A stretch of 64,000 nucleotides of DNA from Oncomelania hupensis (lineage: Eukaryota > Mollusca > Gastropoda > Littorinimorpha > Pomatiopsidae). Every line of letters begins with the position of its first letter. The stretch's first letter is position 1. The notes below the pieces were generated by a model. It saw only the letters and a program-made list of their open reading frames with translations. It was not told where the DNA came from and did no database searches. This document shows positions 51,759-63,829 of the stretch, in pieces. Both the position numbers and the translations under genes were made by a program. The stretch is taken from positions 18,720,286-18,784,285 of the forward strand of contig CM072513.1 in assembly GCA_036898135.1 (NCBI GenBank), read 5' to 3'.

Positions 51759-54700
51759 TCCTATCCTATCCTGTCCCGTAACCCGAAGGTCGTAGGGGCA
51801 CCACAGATGATCGTTTAACCAGCATACTCCATCTTTCTCTGTCCTCAGCAGCCCTGATGGCCTCGCTCAGTGTCAAACCAGTCCATTCTCGAATGTTGTC
51901 CTCCCACCTCTTTTTCGGTCTCCCTTTTCTTCTACCTCCTTGCACTGTGCCTTGCAGAATAGTCTTTGCAAGGCCTGATGATCTGGTGACGTGGCCATAC
52001 CACCGAAGTTTCCGTTTCTTCACCACTGTTAGCAGGTCATCATGTTGTCCAATAGCTTGTGTGATGGTCTGTCGGACTTCGTCGTTGGTGATGTGTTGGG
52101 TATAGGAAATGCCCAGAAGTCTTCTGTAGCACCTCATCTCCATGCTTTGTATTCTTCGTTGGAGATCTGCTGTGAGGGTCCATGCTTCGCAAGCATATAG
52201 GAAGATGGAGATGACAAGGGAGCGCAGCAGTCTTACTTTGGAATGTAGACTGATGGTCCTGTCTTTCCAAATGGGCTTCAACCTTGTCAGGGCAGCAGTT
52301 GTTTGTGCGATCCTGGAGAGGACTTCCTGTCGGGACCCATTGTCTGATTACAATGGCTCCTAAATATTTGAAGCTATGCACTGTGTCGAGGGATTGGCCT
52401 TGGACTTTGATGTCCGTATTGATGCCATTGGTGTTGTTGGTCATCATTTTGGTCTTCTCTGCACTTATTTCCATTCCATAGGCTTTGGAGGTGGTGTCAA
52501 GCCTCTGTACCAGCTGTTCAAGTTCTTGTTCCTCTCCAGCCAATCCATCAATGTCATCTGCAAAACGAAGATTGGAGATTGCTCTACCCCCTATGCTGAC
52601 TGTGCCTTCATGGTCTGCAAGAGCATCCGACATGATGCGCTCTAGGAAGATGTTGAAGAGTGTTGGAGAGAGTAGGCATCCTTGACGCACACCGATTGTT
52701 GTTCTGAACCAATTCCCGATGGCTCTGTTGTGGAGGACTGCACTGGTAGCCTTGTCATACAGGCTTTTGATGACTTCAATAATTTTTGGGCTGATGTTGT
52801 ACACTTTCATTGTTGCCCATAGAGCTGCATGCCAGACTCGGTCAAACGCCTTCTTGAAGTCTATGAACACATGATATAGATGTTGTTGGTGCTGTAGGTA
52901 TTTCTCACAGATTATTCTGAGGTTGAAAATCTGCTCAGTGGTACTTCGCCCTGCCCTGAATCCTGCTTGTTCTTCAGCTATGATTTGTTCAGCTTGGGGT
53001 TTCAACCTGTTGAGTATTATTTTCAGGAGGACCTTGCTGGGATGGCTGATGAGGCTGATGGTGCGGTAATTTTCACACTCCTGAAGGTTACCTTTTTTGG
53101 GAAGAGTGATGACAAGCGACTGGGTCCATGGTATAGGCCACTCCCCACTCTGCCAGATCTTGTTACAGATAATGGTGAGGGCATCAATCATCGCTTCTCC
53201 TCCTGCTTGTAGCAGTTCCGCGGGTATGTTGTCCACTCCTGCTGACTTCCCTTTCTTTAGCGCTTGCACTGCTGCCTCAACTTCTTCCCGGAGAATTGGG
53301 AGGATTTCTTCTTCTTCTCTGTTCTCTGGACATGCTAGAACTGATGGGTCTCCATTTGGTGTATGGTTGTAAAGGTCAGAGCAGTACTCTGTCCATCTGT
53401 CCAAGACTTCTTGTTCTTCTGTAAGGCATATGCCAGACTTGCTTTGGATAGTGGAGACTTTGGGCTGTTTGACACTTGTCAGTCGCTTCACAGTCTGGTA
53501 GGCCTTCTTGCTGTTGTTCTTGTTCAGACTGTTCTCTATTTCCTGGCATTGATCTTCTATCCAGTTCTCCTTTGCTGTGAGCATGCCTTTTCGGATGTCA
53601 TTGTTGATTTTTCGGTAGACATCAGCTCCCTGTGAGGTGTTCTTTTTCTTTTTCATCTCTCTTCGTTTATCACACAGATCCAAAAGTTCAGGTGTGATCC
53701 ACAGCTTCTTCTTTGGTCGGTGCTTGCCAAGGATCTCAGTGGCGGCATCTGTCACAGCTGAGTTGAAGGTGGTGGTCATGGTGTTGACATCTACTTCACC
53801 AGCCCCCAAAATGAGCAGTGGTGCAAATTTCCCTCCAATTGTGGCCTGAAATAGTTCTGCCACCTCCGGGTCTTGCAGTTTGTCCAGGTCGAACTTCAGT
53901 CTAGTGCACTTTGCTGTATTTACTCTCTTCAAGTGGAGCCGGAAAGACATCATCACGAGATCGTGGTCACTTCCGATGTCTGCTCCTGGAAAAGTACGTG
54001 TCCTGCCAATGTTGATGCTTGATCTGAAGCGTTTCTTGACCATGATGTAGTCTATTTGGTTGTGATGCTCCCCGCCAGGACTGTGCCATGTCCATCGTCT
54101 GGAGTTTTTGTGGAGACCAAGCGTGTTTGCCAGTACCAGATTGTTGTATCTGGCAAACTCCAAGAGTCTCAGACCCCTGTCATTTGTCTCGTTGTTGCAG
54201 TGGGGTCCACATGTGTCTCCCCAGTTGCGGTGCGCATCTTGGCCAACCTTGGCATTCCAGTCGCCTTGCACTATGACTATGTCCTTCTTCGGCACTTGGT
54301 CAAGGACCGCCTGTAGATTTTCATAAAAATCCTCCACTTCGCTGTCGTCATAGTCTGATGTTGGGGCGTAGGCCTGGATGATGGTGATGTTGAAAGGGGC
54401 TGCTCTCAGGCGGATGGTAATGAGTCTACTGGAGACTGGGCGGCAACCCATGACAGTCGCTAGAATGTTCTTATGGACCAAGAATCCAACGCCGTGTTCA
54501 TGCCTGTCATCCCTACCGCTGAAATAGAGCTTGTGGCCTTTGTCGGTCGTTGTTTCACCTAGGCCTTTCCATCGCAGTTCGCTGATACCTAGAACGTTCC
54601 ATCGATAGTGGTCCAACTCGTGGGCCAGTTCTTCTAATTTTCCTTCCGCAGTTAGGGTCCTGACGTTCCAGGTTCCTATGACGATGTTGTTTCTCGTGCG

Positions 54701-55071
54701 GATCTTGCTAAATTGTCCATCAGTAGCATACTTAACACCTCCGTCCTGGTGGCCAACGGAAGGCGCGGTCCTTGTGCCGGGTGACGGCCCGGGCGACGAC
54801 CGATCCGGTATGGAATTAGTGGATTGTGTCATCATGTAGTGTGTCTTGGGCAAAAAAGACCTGGTGGTGCCCAATCCTCTCCAGGCTGTTGGCCACAGCC
54901 GAAATCCACGAATACAGTGTGGCTCGCCTTGGCCCTGAGCACATGGTCGTTGAACCTGTAGTAACGTGAGGTTCCTCCGCCCTGGCCGGTGACTTCTGTG
55001 TAGAAGACTTTCGCCCAGTGATGCCGTGCTAACATCACCCCTGTTAGTCGCCTCTTACGACACGCCGGGAA
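51759..55071 (-). mobile_element. Full-length RTE-type LINE with 9-bp target duplication
   Basis: 3313 bp on the minus strand from 55071 to a short (ggata)n tail at 51759-51775. The duplication acgttgtgg lies at 51750-51758 and 55072-55080. It interrupts the 3' UTR of the 2A LINE. It is the reference copy for the fragments at 5300, 8260, 19256/21304, 31765, 33182 and 36704. Confidence 0.93.
51766..54874 (-). pseudogene. RTE polyprotein (endonuclease-RT), one frameshift
   Basis: From Met at 54874: endonuclease motifs GTWNVRTL, GISELRWKG, GDWNAKVG, IDYIMVKK and GSDHDLVMMSF; RT motifs GKSAGVDNIPAELL, QAGFRAGRSTTEQIF, FIDFKKAFDRVWH, GVRQGCLLSP and FADDIDGLA; then a C-terminal part with WYGHVTRSSGLAKTILQG and GRPKKRWEDNIREW. 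The frame is continuous to about 52350, where one extra base shifts it; the remainder is open to 51766. Without the shift the protein would be about 1035 residues, normal for RTE. All catalytic residues seen are intact, so the copy is young and disabled by one lesion. Confidence 0.92.
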
Positions 55072-55165
55072 ACGTTGTGGTACAATTGTTTATAATGTTT
55101 ACGGACCCAAACTAGGGGCCCGTGGCCTATAGTCATTAAACTTTGTTCATTGTTCATTGTTCATT

Positions 55166-55168
<3 letters not shown>

Positions 55169-55263
<95 letters not shown>

Positions 55264-55266
55264 TCT
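55169..55266. repeat. (CT)n microsatellite at the nested-insertion edge
   Basis: Nearly 100 bp of CT, mirrored by a shorter CT run at 46255-46296 on the other side of the 2A LINE. Probably the target duplication of that LINE, expanded. Confidence 0.9.
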
Positions 55267-56490
55267 TGGTGCTCCTCAAGGATCGGTTCTCGGGTTTGTC
55301 TGATTCATTATTTACACAAAGCCTCTTTCCTCTCCGATTCAGTCAAACTCAATTTCAAACCAGTCCTTTGCCGACGACATTCAGCTTCTTAAATCGTTTA
55401 ATACTTATGAGCCATTCGCTGCGGTCAAGATCATACAGACTTGTATTTCAGGGGCGAAATCATGGATGGCACAGAACAAACTCAATGATAATAAAACAGA
55501 ATCGTTGTTAATAACGAAGAAAGCACGCAGTTTTTTTTTTCATGACGAACCTCTTTCTGTCACAACTGGCAGCTGCTCTGACATATCTTTCAGTTCTTCT
55601 GCAATATATCTTGGCTTCCTTGTGATCTCTGATTTGACACTGAACTAACACATTACAAATATTTGCAGATCAGCCAACTGCGAACTTCGCAAGTCCAGTT
55701 CCATTTGCCATTCATTGGCTCAAAAACAAACAAACAAGCAAACAAATTTTCATCTGCGCTTTTGCTCTGTCAACACGTGACTGTTTCAACTCTCTGTTCT
55801 CTGGCTGTCCCCAGGACCTCCGGTACACATTTAAGAAAGTTCCACACTCTGTATGCAGCACGACTTTTTTTTTTCACATCCCTCAAACTAAACCATGTAA
55901 CACCTCTCCTGCGTACTCTGCATTGACTGCCTATGAAGTCAAGCGTTGAATACAAGCTGTATACACTCTGTTACAATTTTTTTAGCGGTTCCTCTCCAGC
56001 GCACTTCTCTGATCAATCAATCAATCTTTCATTTAATGTCTGTTCACACTTTTAGGTGAAATTTGACATTGAAAATGTAACTTTTAAAACCCTTTAACTA
56101 TTTCAAAACGTAATTTCCAAACAGTCTATAAAAGTTGACCAAAAGTAGATTTAGCAATAACTTTCACAACGTCTGTAACATTGGGATGATATAGAACCAT
56201 GTCTACAGAATGACCATATTCAGTTATGCTATGTCCATTTACTTTAAATATGTCTTCTCTGATCTTCTCACTGTGTTTTCACCAATTAGGCGCCTCCGCT
56301 GTTCCTCTGATGAACGCATTCTTGTAGCTCCACGTGTAATAATAAAAATTCCCGGCGAGCGATTTTTCACTTTCTGCGCAGCTGCTCCATGGAACTCCCT
56401 TCCTTACCAAATTCGCCGTGCCCAATCGCCTCACGCATTTAAACGTGCATTAAAGACTTACATCTTTCAGAAATGCTATACTTCCTGAAG
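55267..56490 (+). pseudogene. L2/CR1-like LINE, right half
   Basis: Continues the RT begun at 45640: GAPQGSVLG at 55267, SFADDIQLL near 55360, NKLNDNKTESLL, CVLCIDCL, and, after a 239-bp insert, SDLLTVFSPIRRLR and AAAPWNSLPYQIRRA to a stop at 56488. Frame damage is frequent. Confidence 0.85.
56015..56253 (-). mobile_element. 239-bp retroposon inside the L2-like LINE
   Basis: Flanked by an 11-bp duplication cttctctgatc (56004-56014, 56254-56264). The left end is an (AATC)n tail, so it reads on the minus strand. Non-coding, and no tRNA-like boxes were seen. Confidence 0.75.
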
Positions 56491-56702
56491 CCTACTAAAT
56501 TATACGAGTATCAGTGGTTCCACATGGGAGGCCGGGAGGCGGAGGATGGCTTAATGGATGAGTCTCGTTTGTTTTAAATGTTTTAAATGCAATAAATACG
56601 CCAGTGACTATTTTGTTTTCATTCGTGTGATGCATTCTTGTGTCCTCTTTACTCCTCATTTACATACATCGTTTTACAGTTAGGTAAACATATCAATCTT
56701 TC

Positions 56703-56706
<4 letters not shown>

Positions 56707-56787
<81 letters not shown>

Positions 56788-56817
56788 AGTAGTAGTAGTA
56801 GTAGTAGTAGAAGAAGA

Positions 56818-56885
<68 letters not shown>

Positions 56886-56924
56886 AATTAATATTATTAT
56901 CATCATCATTATTATTATCTATTA

Positions 56925-56972
<48 letters not shown>
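56707..56972. repeat. (ATT)n and (AGT)n trinucleotide tract upstream of gene B
   Basis: ATT units 56707-56785, AGT with AGA units 56786-56885, then ATT/TCA units to 56972. It ends about 145 bp before the gene B start codon. Confidence 0.95.
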
Positions 56973-56973
<1 letters not shown>

Positions 56974-57116
56974 CGTTTTATCGGTTTGAGTAGCTCGGGT
57001 TGTCACATTCAGCTGCTGAAGGAAAACACTGCTCTTCCACTGAAGCTTAGTCAAGATCAATTTGGCATCAATAGTAGTTGTCTGCTGTAGACTTGAGAAC
57101 TAATCTCATTCTAACA

Positions 57117-57193
57117 ATGGAGTGGTGCTCTCTGGCCAATGGATGGCTTCTTTCTGCTGTTTTGATTCTTTTTACAACCTACCTCCTGTACAT
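57117..57193 (+). CDS. Cytochrome P450 gene B, exon 1 (CYP3-clan membrane anchor)
   Basis: Start of a microsomal P450. The 77-bp exon begins ATGGAG and encodes MEWCSLANGWLLSAVLILF plus a few residues, a hydrophobic ER anchor, and ends at GTAAGT in phase 2. Spliced to 60186-60282 and 62714-62766 it gives about 76 residues: anchor, basic turn (WKRL), hinge GVPGPKPVPFFGN and the W..QYGK motif. Vertebrate CYP3A proteins begin with the same order, and their introns fall at the same places and phases. Intron 1 (2.99 kb) holds an (AT)n run (57365-57472), retroposon X and a solo LTR; intron 2 (2.43 kb) an L2-like LINE. The haem domain lies beyond the window. The gene is divergent from gene A, 48 kb away. 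No promoter motif was called. Confidence 0.88.
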
Positions 57194-57359
57194 GTAAGTA
57201 CCGACTTAAATATTAAATACTTTATTAATTGTGATGTGAAAACTGTGAGAGTAACTTTTTATGTATTTGTAACTTGAAGTGATAAAATGTGATAGTTACA
57301 GGGAGCTGTGATAGTAGTAGTAGTATCCAATGTGTTGTATTGATGAGATGTGATTAAAA

Positions 57360-57478
<119 letters not shown>

Positions 57479-57703
57479 TGATATTTACTTGCATGAATGC
57501 GTGTATAACTGGATATGTTTAATGTTTAATGTTTTCGATTGCTAAGCTAATGGGTGGTTGTATTTTCTTGTTGATTTAATGCATATGTCTTTTAAATGTG
57601 CTTTTTGATTTATTTTATAATGATCTACGCTTGTTTATATTCCTTATTTGGGGTAATACATATGTATTTATTGTATTGTATTGTATTCTGAATTGTATTT
57701 TAG

Positions 57704-60088
57704 CACCCCCGTTGGGGTGCCGGGTGTTTCAGTATAAATAGTATCCCCACTTTCTGGAAATTTAGTTGTGACGACACGAGTTTTCAGAGAGCAGGGAGAA
57801 TTGTACTTTTTACGAAGTTACACTTCTTTGTATGTAGTGTACATAGGGTAGCGTGACCGATTTATTTTTTGCGTATGAAGGTGCAGTTTCGTAAAGTCCG
57901 TGCGTAACGAAGAAGACAGGGGTAGGCCAAATTCAGAATAGGGCTATGTGTAATAAAGAATGTGCATACTGACGAGAGCTTGACTATTTGCTTGTGGCCG
58001 ATGCGTTTTTGGTAGGGCAGAGTGGTTTGAGATGCTTTTGCGAGAAGGACGAATCTAACCAGGCAGCAACCCTGTGACAGAGGTCATTGTAGTGTAGGGT
58101 ACTGTTGGAAGGGTGTGTTTATTGCTTATATAGCCACCCAAGGTCTTATGCCCTCGTCGGGATAAGGATGTTTAGAATCGAGAGGAAGAATATAAACTGC
58201 CATTTGTGAACGAATGTAGGGTTTTGTTCTTAAGGTGTGTGTTGTTCTCGATTGAACACCCACCAAGACTTAGTGTCTGTTACAGAGCTAAGGTGACCTC
58301 ATCCTCAGTTATAAGTGTTATTTGGGAAGTGAAATAACCAGCAATCGCAAGACAAAGTGACTCTCAAAAGACTAACCAGTTGTATTTGTGACAGTGCTGT
58401 GTTGTGTTGTGGTGTTGGGGGGAGGTGTATCACAAGCCGGGGCCTAAAAGGTGAGCAAACCCTGTTATTCAATTCTTTAGTGGCGCACTCCGAGAACTGC
58501 GTACGCGTATGAGTGATAATGAGTGTGGGGAAGGGGATGTATTTTAGGATGCATAATGAATTTTGTTGATTTTATATGATTTTCCTATGATTTTCTTATT
58601 GTATATGTGATGGGGAAATGTCGTTGCTGCTGTTGCATAAGTGGGTCAAAGGCGGCGATGGGGAATGTAGAGAGGGAGAGAGAGAGTGGGTGTGTATGTA
58701 TGGAGAGAGCGATAGAATGTATTATACTGAAGAAAGATGAAGTGATGATTATGAGGAAGCATGTTTATATTACAGTATAATGCGGCGAGATAGTATGAAT
58801 GAAGGGAGATAATCGTGATGTGTTATAACCGTTGGGGGGTGATGGTGATGATGGAGGAAGGTAGAATGAATCAGGATTGTGTGATTGAAGTGTGGTTGCA
58901 ATAATTATGTATATTTATATAAATGTTTGTATTCGTAGAAGATGCGAATTATTTAGCATCAAAGGTTGATTTATATTATTGAAATGTGTGTATAGCAACT
59001 TGTATTATTATCATGGTATTCATACACAGGTCAAGATGGGGGACGGAGGACGGCGTGTTATATTATATTATATAGTGTTTATTGTTTTGTAAGCAGGCTG
59101 TTAAGACTGTGTATATGCTTACAGGTTTGGGCTGTTACTTCTACGATATTATTTCTACGCTGTTGCTTCTTATGCTGCTTCTTATGCTGTTGACGTTTGG
59201 TTACCGTTGTTGACGCTGATTGATTTCTAGCCAGCCTGGGGTGTGCCGTTGCCTCTACAGCAGAGAAGAGTTGTGGTGGTCTCTGCCACTGCTGCGAGTT
59301 TTGCCTATGTGTCGAGGCAACACTATTTCAGGAGGTTTTCACACCTAATTCATGCACACACAGACTCGCACTGCACCACACCTAAAAACATATTCATTTA
59401 GTTAGAGAATCATCCACTTATTGTGAAAGAGACTGTTTAGCTCTCTGAGCTACTTGACAAAAACATTGGAACAGTGCTTCAGTGCTACAGCTTCACCGAG
59501 ATAGCAGCTTAAGATTAAAAGATTTATAATGCCATCACTTATTATTTGAAGATTTACATTTTGTATTGATTTATTGATTGTGATTTTGTTGTACACATTT
59601 TGTAAAGAAATAGTTCTGTTTAGGGTTGAACAAGGGGAGGTAATTGTTAGTTAGTATTGGGACGGGGGTCTTGATAGGGGTTGAGGGGAGGTTAGTTCCC
59701 ATTTGTCCTGTGTTTGCTTGTTAATTGTGGAATAAAAGAGTGTGATTGTATTCTGGCATTTGTGTTAGTTTATTTTTGTTTGAGTTTTATTCCTTTTCAC
59801 TCGCTTTATGTGCTGAAGTCACGGAACCCGCTCGGGGGCCGTGACATTAGTGTTTTAAATTCCCACTGTCGCTGTCTTTATCATTTGCTCTTTCTCATTC
59901 CTGCTCTGTTCTATCAATCTGCTATACTATCTTCTTCTTTGCTTGACCAGTCTCCTACCTTTTTTCTTGAAAACTCTTCCGGGACAAGACTCCTTATTTG
60001 AGTATGGGGTCTGTTGGATCAGCTTGGGAATATTTGACGCTTTCTGCCAGGTGGTCACTAGGGCTTCCTATGATGTAATTATTATGTG
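57704..60088 (+). mobile_element. Retroposon X copy, split by a solo LTR
   Basis: 57704-57766 matches the first 60 bp of 31929-32559 and 59852-60088 matches the next 235 bp. The rest of the 3' part is missing here. The gap is the solo LTR. Confidence 0.8.
57767..59846. repeat. 2080-bp solo LTR
   Basis: Begins TGTGACGACACGAG and ends GGGGGCCGTGACA, so the termini TGTGACG/CGTGACA are inverted. A 5-bp duplication ttagt lies on both sides (57762-57766, 59847-59851). The empty site is known from 31980-31995. AATAAA at 59731 suits a plus-strand poly(A) signal. No coding frame. The lineage is unknown, and 2 kb is long for an LTR. Confidence 0.88.
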
Positions 60089-60185
60089 CATAATGGCACA
60101 TTAGTATGGGTAAATGAATGTAAATGTGACAAAAATAGTACCACGCCCGTACGTCCCTGGCTCACTTAAACTTTTCTATGTGCAG

Positions 60186-60282
60186 CTATTTCACCTGGAC
60201 GCACGGATTATGGAAGAGGCTTGGAGTTCCAGGCCCTAAACCTGTTCCCTTCTTTGGCAATGCTTTGGAAATCGTCAAAAAG
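60186..60282 (+). CDS. Cytochrome P450 gene B, exon 2
   Basis: 97 bp; acceptor TTTTCTATGTGCAG, donor GTTAAT (non-optimal after GT). Entered in phase 2, left in phase 0. Encodes YFTWTHGLWKRL, then GVPGPKPVPFFGNALEIVKK, the proline-rich hinge that orients the catalytic domain against the membrane. Both hinge prolines are kept, unlike exon 2 of gene A. Confidence 0.92.
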
Positions 60283-60669
60283 GTTAATATAAATAAACAA
60301 TATAAAAAAACCACACAATTTCATCTTCATTTCGAGTAGCTTTATTATGGGTTGTCCTTCTTGCACTTTACAAGGGTGATGACATTTGTACTAAGATTTT
60401 TGTGTTTTAAACTTATTTTTATCAGTTGGCAGCACACGCTGCCAATAACTAAAGGATCTGTTCACTTGTATATTGCTAAAAGTGGGTCCTTTAAAAAGAA
60501 ATGTAAACTTTCCATTTAAAGTGGACACAAAACACAGGTAGGTCTAGAAGTGGTTTCCCTTTAGGGAGATTAGATCGAAGTTTCATCAATGATAATGTCT
60601 TGGATAATATAATCCTTAATAGGTGTTGTCCTCCTAGGAATGAGGGAGTGATTAAAATGTATTAAAATA

Positions 60670-62215
60670 ATTTATTATTACATTAAAATTTATTGAAGAA
60701 ATCCAACCTCGATTGTAATGATCTGAAGAATTACCGACCTATGTCCAAATCTTTCTTTCCGCTCTAAACTACTTGAACGTCTCATCCTTCAGCAGCTTCT
60801 CTCCCATATCTCTGCTCACAGTCTTTTCATTTCTCATCAGTCTGCTTACCGTTCTGGGCACTGCACAGAGACCGTTCTTCTTCGCGTTCTAAATGACCTT
60901 CTGATTTCTTTAGACAAAGACAAAATTTCAATTCTTCTTCTTTTGGATCTTTCGGCCGCTTTTGATACTATTGATAATGAAATTCTTCTATCACGTCTCA
61001 ATAACGATTTTGGAATCCAAACCAGCGTTGTTAATTGGTTTTGGTCTTATCTCTCAGAAATAAAACAAACTGTTCTCGTAAATGGTATTAAATCTACCGC
61101 ACAACCGCTTGATTTTGGCGTTCCTCAAGGCTCTGTGCTTGGCCCTGTTTTGTTCATACTGTACACCTCTCCTCTCTCACATCTCATTAACTCACACTCT
61201 GTCCGCCACGAAATGTATGCTGATGACACCCAACTTAATCACTTTGACTTTCCTTCTAACTACAATCATTTAATTCGGACCCTTCAAGATTGTGCCACTG
61301 AGGTAAAATTGTGGATGTTAAACAACCACCTCAAGCTAAATGATAACAAAACTGAGTCTCTCTGTGTTTCTCCGTCATCTGCAGACCCCTCTTCTCTTCC
61401 CTTAACTATCACTGTTGGAACTACTTCTATTTCTTTTTCTGACACTGTTCGCGACCTGGGTTTTTTCTCGATCAGGATCTCTCCAAACAGCAACACATTG
61501 AGAAAACTTGTCAGATTGCATACATTGAACTTAGACGCATAAGCTCCGTTCGACAGTATCTCACACAAGAAGCAACAAAAACACTAGTTAGCGCATTCAT
61601 TCTGTCTAGATTGGATTAATGTAATTCACTTCTCGTGGGTTGCACACAGAAAGACCTTAGACCTCTTCAGCAAGTCCAAAACTCTGCAGCTAAACTCATC
61701 TTCAAAGCACGGAAATCACAGCATTGCACGCCTCTCTTTCAAGAACTACACTGGCTTCCAGTTGAACAACGAATTAAATATAAAACCTCATGTCTTTGCT
61801 ATCACATCATCTCTGGAACTGCTCCTAGCCATCTTTCCGAAATTTTGACTGTCTATGTTCCTTCTCTGCTCTCTCCGCTCGTCTGCATATGAAGGATGTT
61901 CCGTGTACCAGAATACTACAGGGTGAGACACGATGGTCGAGCCTTCAGTTTCTTCTTCGTTCAGACCTGGAACTCGCTACCTCGGTCCGTCCGTCAGTTT
62001 TTCACTAGCGTCTTTTAAAACCAACTTGAAGACGCATCTTTTTATAGAGACCTTTTCTTAGGCGCCCTGAGTGAGTGTTTTGGGGCGTTGGGATGTGTAT
62101 GTGGTTGCGTGTTATTGACCAATGTACTCATGTTGTGTTTGCATTTGTTTGTGTAAAGCGCTTTGTGATTTTGGAAAGCGCTATAGGCTATAAATTGCCT
62201 GTTAGTATTATTATT
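60670..62215 (+). pseudogene. L2/CR1-like LINE, 5'-truncated, in gene B intron 2
   Basis: RT with MDLSAAFDTIDNEILLSRL, FGVPQGSVLGPVLF and MYADDTQLNHF in a 199-codon frame, then HFLVGCTQKDLRPLQQVQNSA and LHWLPVEQRIKYKT in another. The 3' end has aaagcgctttgtgattttgg and an ATT tail. Frameshifts and stops make it inactive. It shares its clade with 45640/55267. Confidence 0.88.
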
Positions 62216-62713
62216 ATTTTTTAAAAGACCTATCTCCCATCATCTGCTGCCAATGCTGTGCGCAGTTCAATTCACTGCAGGTCTTCCTAAATATAATGTC
62301 TTCACCCACAGGCGCTTGTATCTGTACAAGCGCCTGTGTTTTCACCGTAGTGATATTACAATGGTTTGCATTTGTGGAAATGTGATATTAAAGTGATATA
62401 CTAACCGATGGTCGTTTTACGCGTTGTCAGCTCGTCAGTGTATCCACAGGCACATGTAGTAGGCTATACACATACTACTGCAAACTCCTAAGCTATGGGG
62501 GATCCACTAATATTCTTTCTCCGGGAGATCCATTGATGTGCCTGTGGTGTATTGGTGGGCATGAGAAGACGCCTGAATACGGTCTCTGTGCATGAAAAAC
62601 ATCTCTGTGCGGGAGAAAATAAATGTAGCCACTGTACTGGCTGATTGACACTAGGAATGGGAAGGAACTACATTTTGGAAAGTTTTTTTTTCTGTTTCAA
62701 TTGTTTGTTACAG

Positions 62714-62766
62714 GGCCCTTTCGCAACTCTTGCGGATTGGAGCAAGCAGTACGGGAAAAATGTTGG
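62714..62766 (+). CDS. Cytochrome P450 gene B, exon 3
   Basis: 53 bp; acceptor TTTGTTACAG, donor GTGAGA. Phase 0 in, phase 2 out. Encodes GPFATLADWSKQYGKNVG. Same length, phases and motif spacing as exon 3 of gene A. Exon 4 would start with one base completing the Gly codon; no convincing candidate is seen before 64000. Confidence 0.92.
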
Positions 62767-62839
62767 GTGAGACTTGTAGTTTAATAACAATAATTATAAT
62801 TTTATAAATAAAATAAATAAAATAATAATGAAAAAAAAA

Positions 62840-62856
62840 ATAAAATAAAATAATAA

Positions 62857-62924
<68 letters not shown>

Positions 62925-62925
62925 G
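62840..62925. repeat. (AAT)n microsatellite in gene B intron 3
   Basis: AAT/AATA units directly after exon 3. Confidence 0.95.
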
Positions 62926-63563
62926 TCACAAGAGGCTAGTTTGGACACTGCAGTAGGGTTTCACGCCTCCAAAAGTTCATCCTTCTTTGGCCTTTGTAAC
63001 TTAAATTCGAGGCCTAGCAGACGACAAAAGTTAGGATTGTTCTAAGGTTGTGGAGGGAAAATTTTCGCTAGGTAAGCCGTGACATAATCCAGCTGACCTA
63101 TATCCATCAACCCCCTCAAGGGTGCTAAGGCTTATGAGATATCGCGGGCTTTAGCTGGCCACACCGTTAACGTCAGTCTTTGTTTAAACCGCACTCGAGA
63201 GTGAAGGACGCGCTGAAAGTTCTCTCTCAGAAGACTACGCAGGTGACGGTTGAAATCCATTCAACCCAATATAGCCATAGCATGACATTGATAAAAAGGT
63301 AAATGATCGATCTTTTGTTTCACCGCGATTTATTGATATTAATATTGGATTATGCTTGTGAAGTCTTGCCATGTTTTATAATTGTGAATGTTAGTAAAAC
63401 TTTGCTTGACCACGTGGCTGACCCACTGGACCGGTTTTAGACACAACTAGATAGCCCCTACTGAACCACTGTTGTTTCTCCTATTGGTATTATTGCAGAC
63501 CAGTGTCTGTACCAGAGAAGGTGTATAGATCTATTATTAATTACTTCTGTGTTTATTTTAGCC

Positions 63564-63829
<266 letters not shown>

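Larger units (their letters stand above)
46298..55168 (+). mobile_element. 2A-bearing APE-type LINE, near full length, split by an RTE
   Basis: 5' UTR 46298-46409, ORF1 46410-48209, ORF2 48210-51671, 3' UTR 51672-51758 continuing at 55081-55145, then a heptamer tail (TTCATTG)n to 55168. The RTE 51759-55071 sits in the 3' UTR. Both outer ends abut CT repeats in the older L2-like LINE. ORFs are uninterrupted, so this copy may be recent. The clade (CR1, RTEX, Nimb or similar) was not resolved by eye. Confidence 0.88.
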
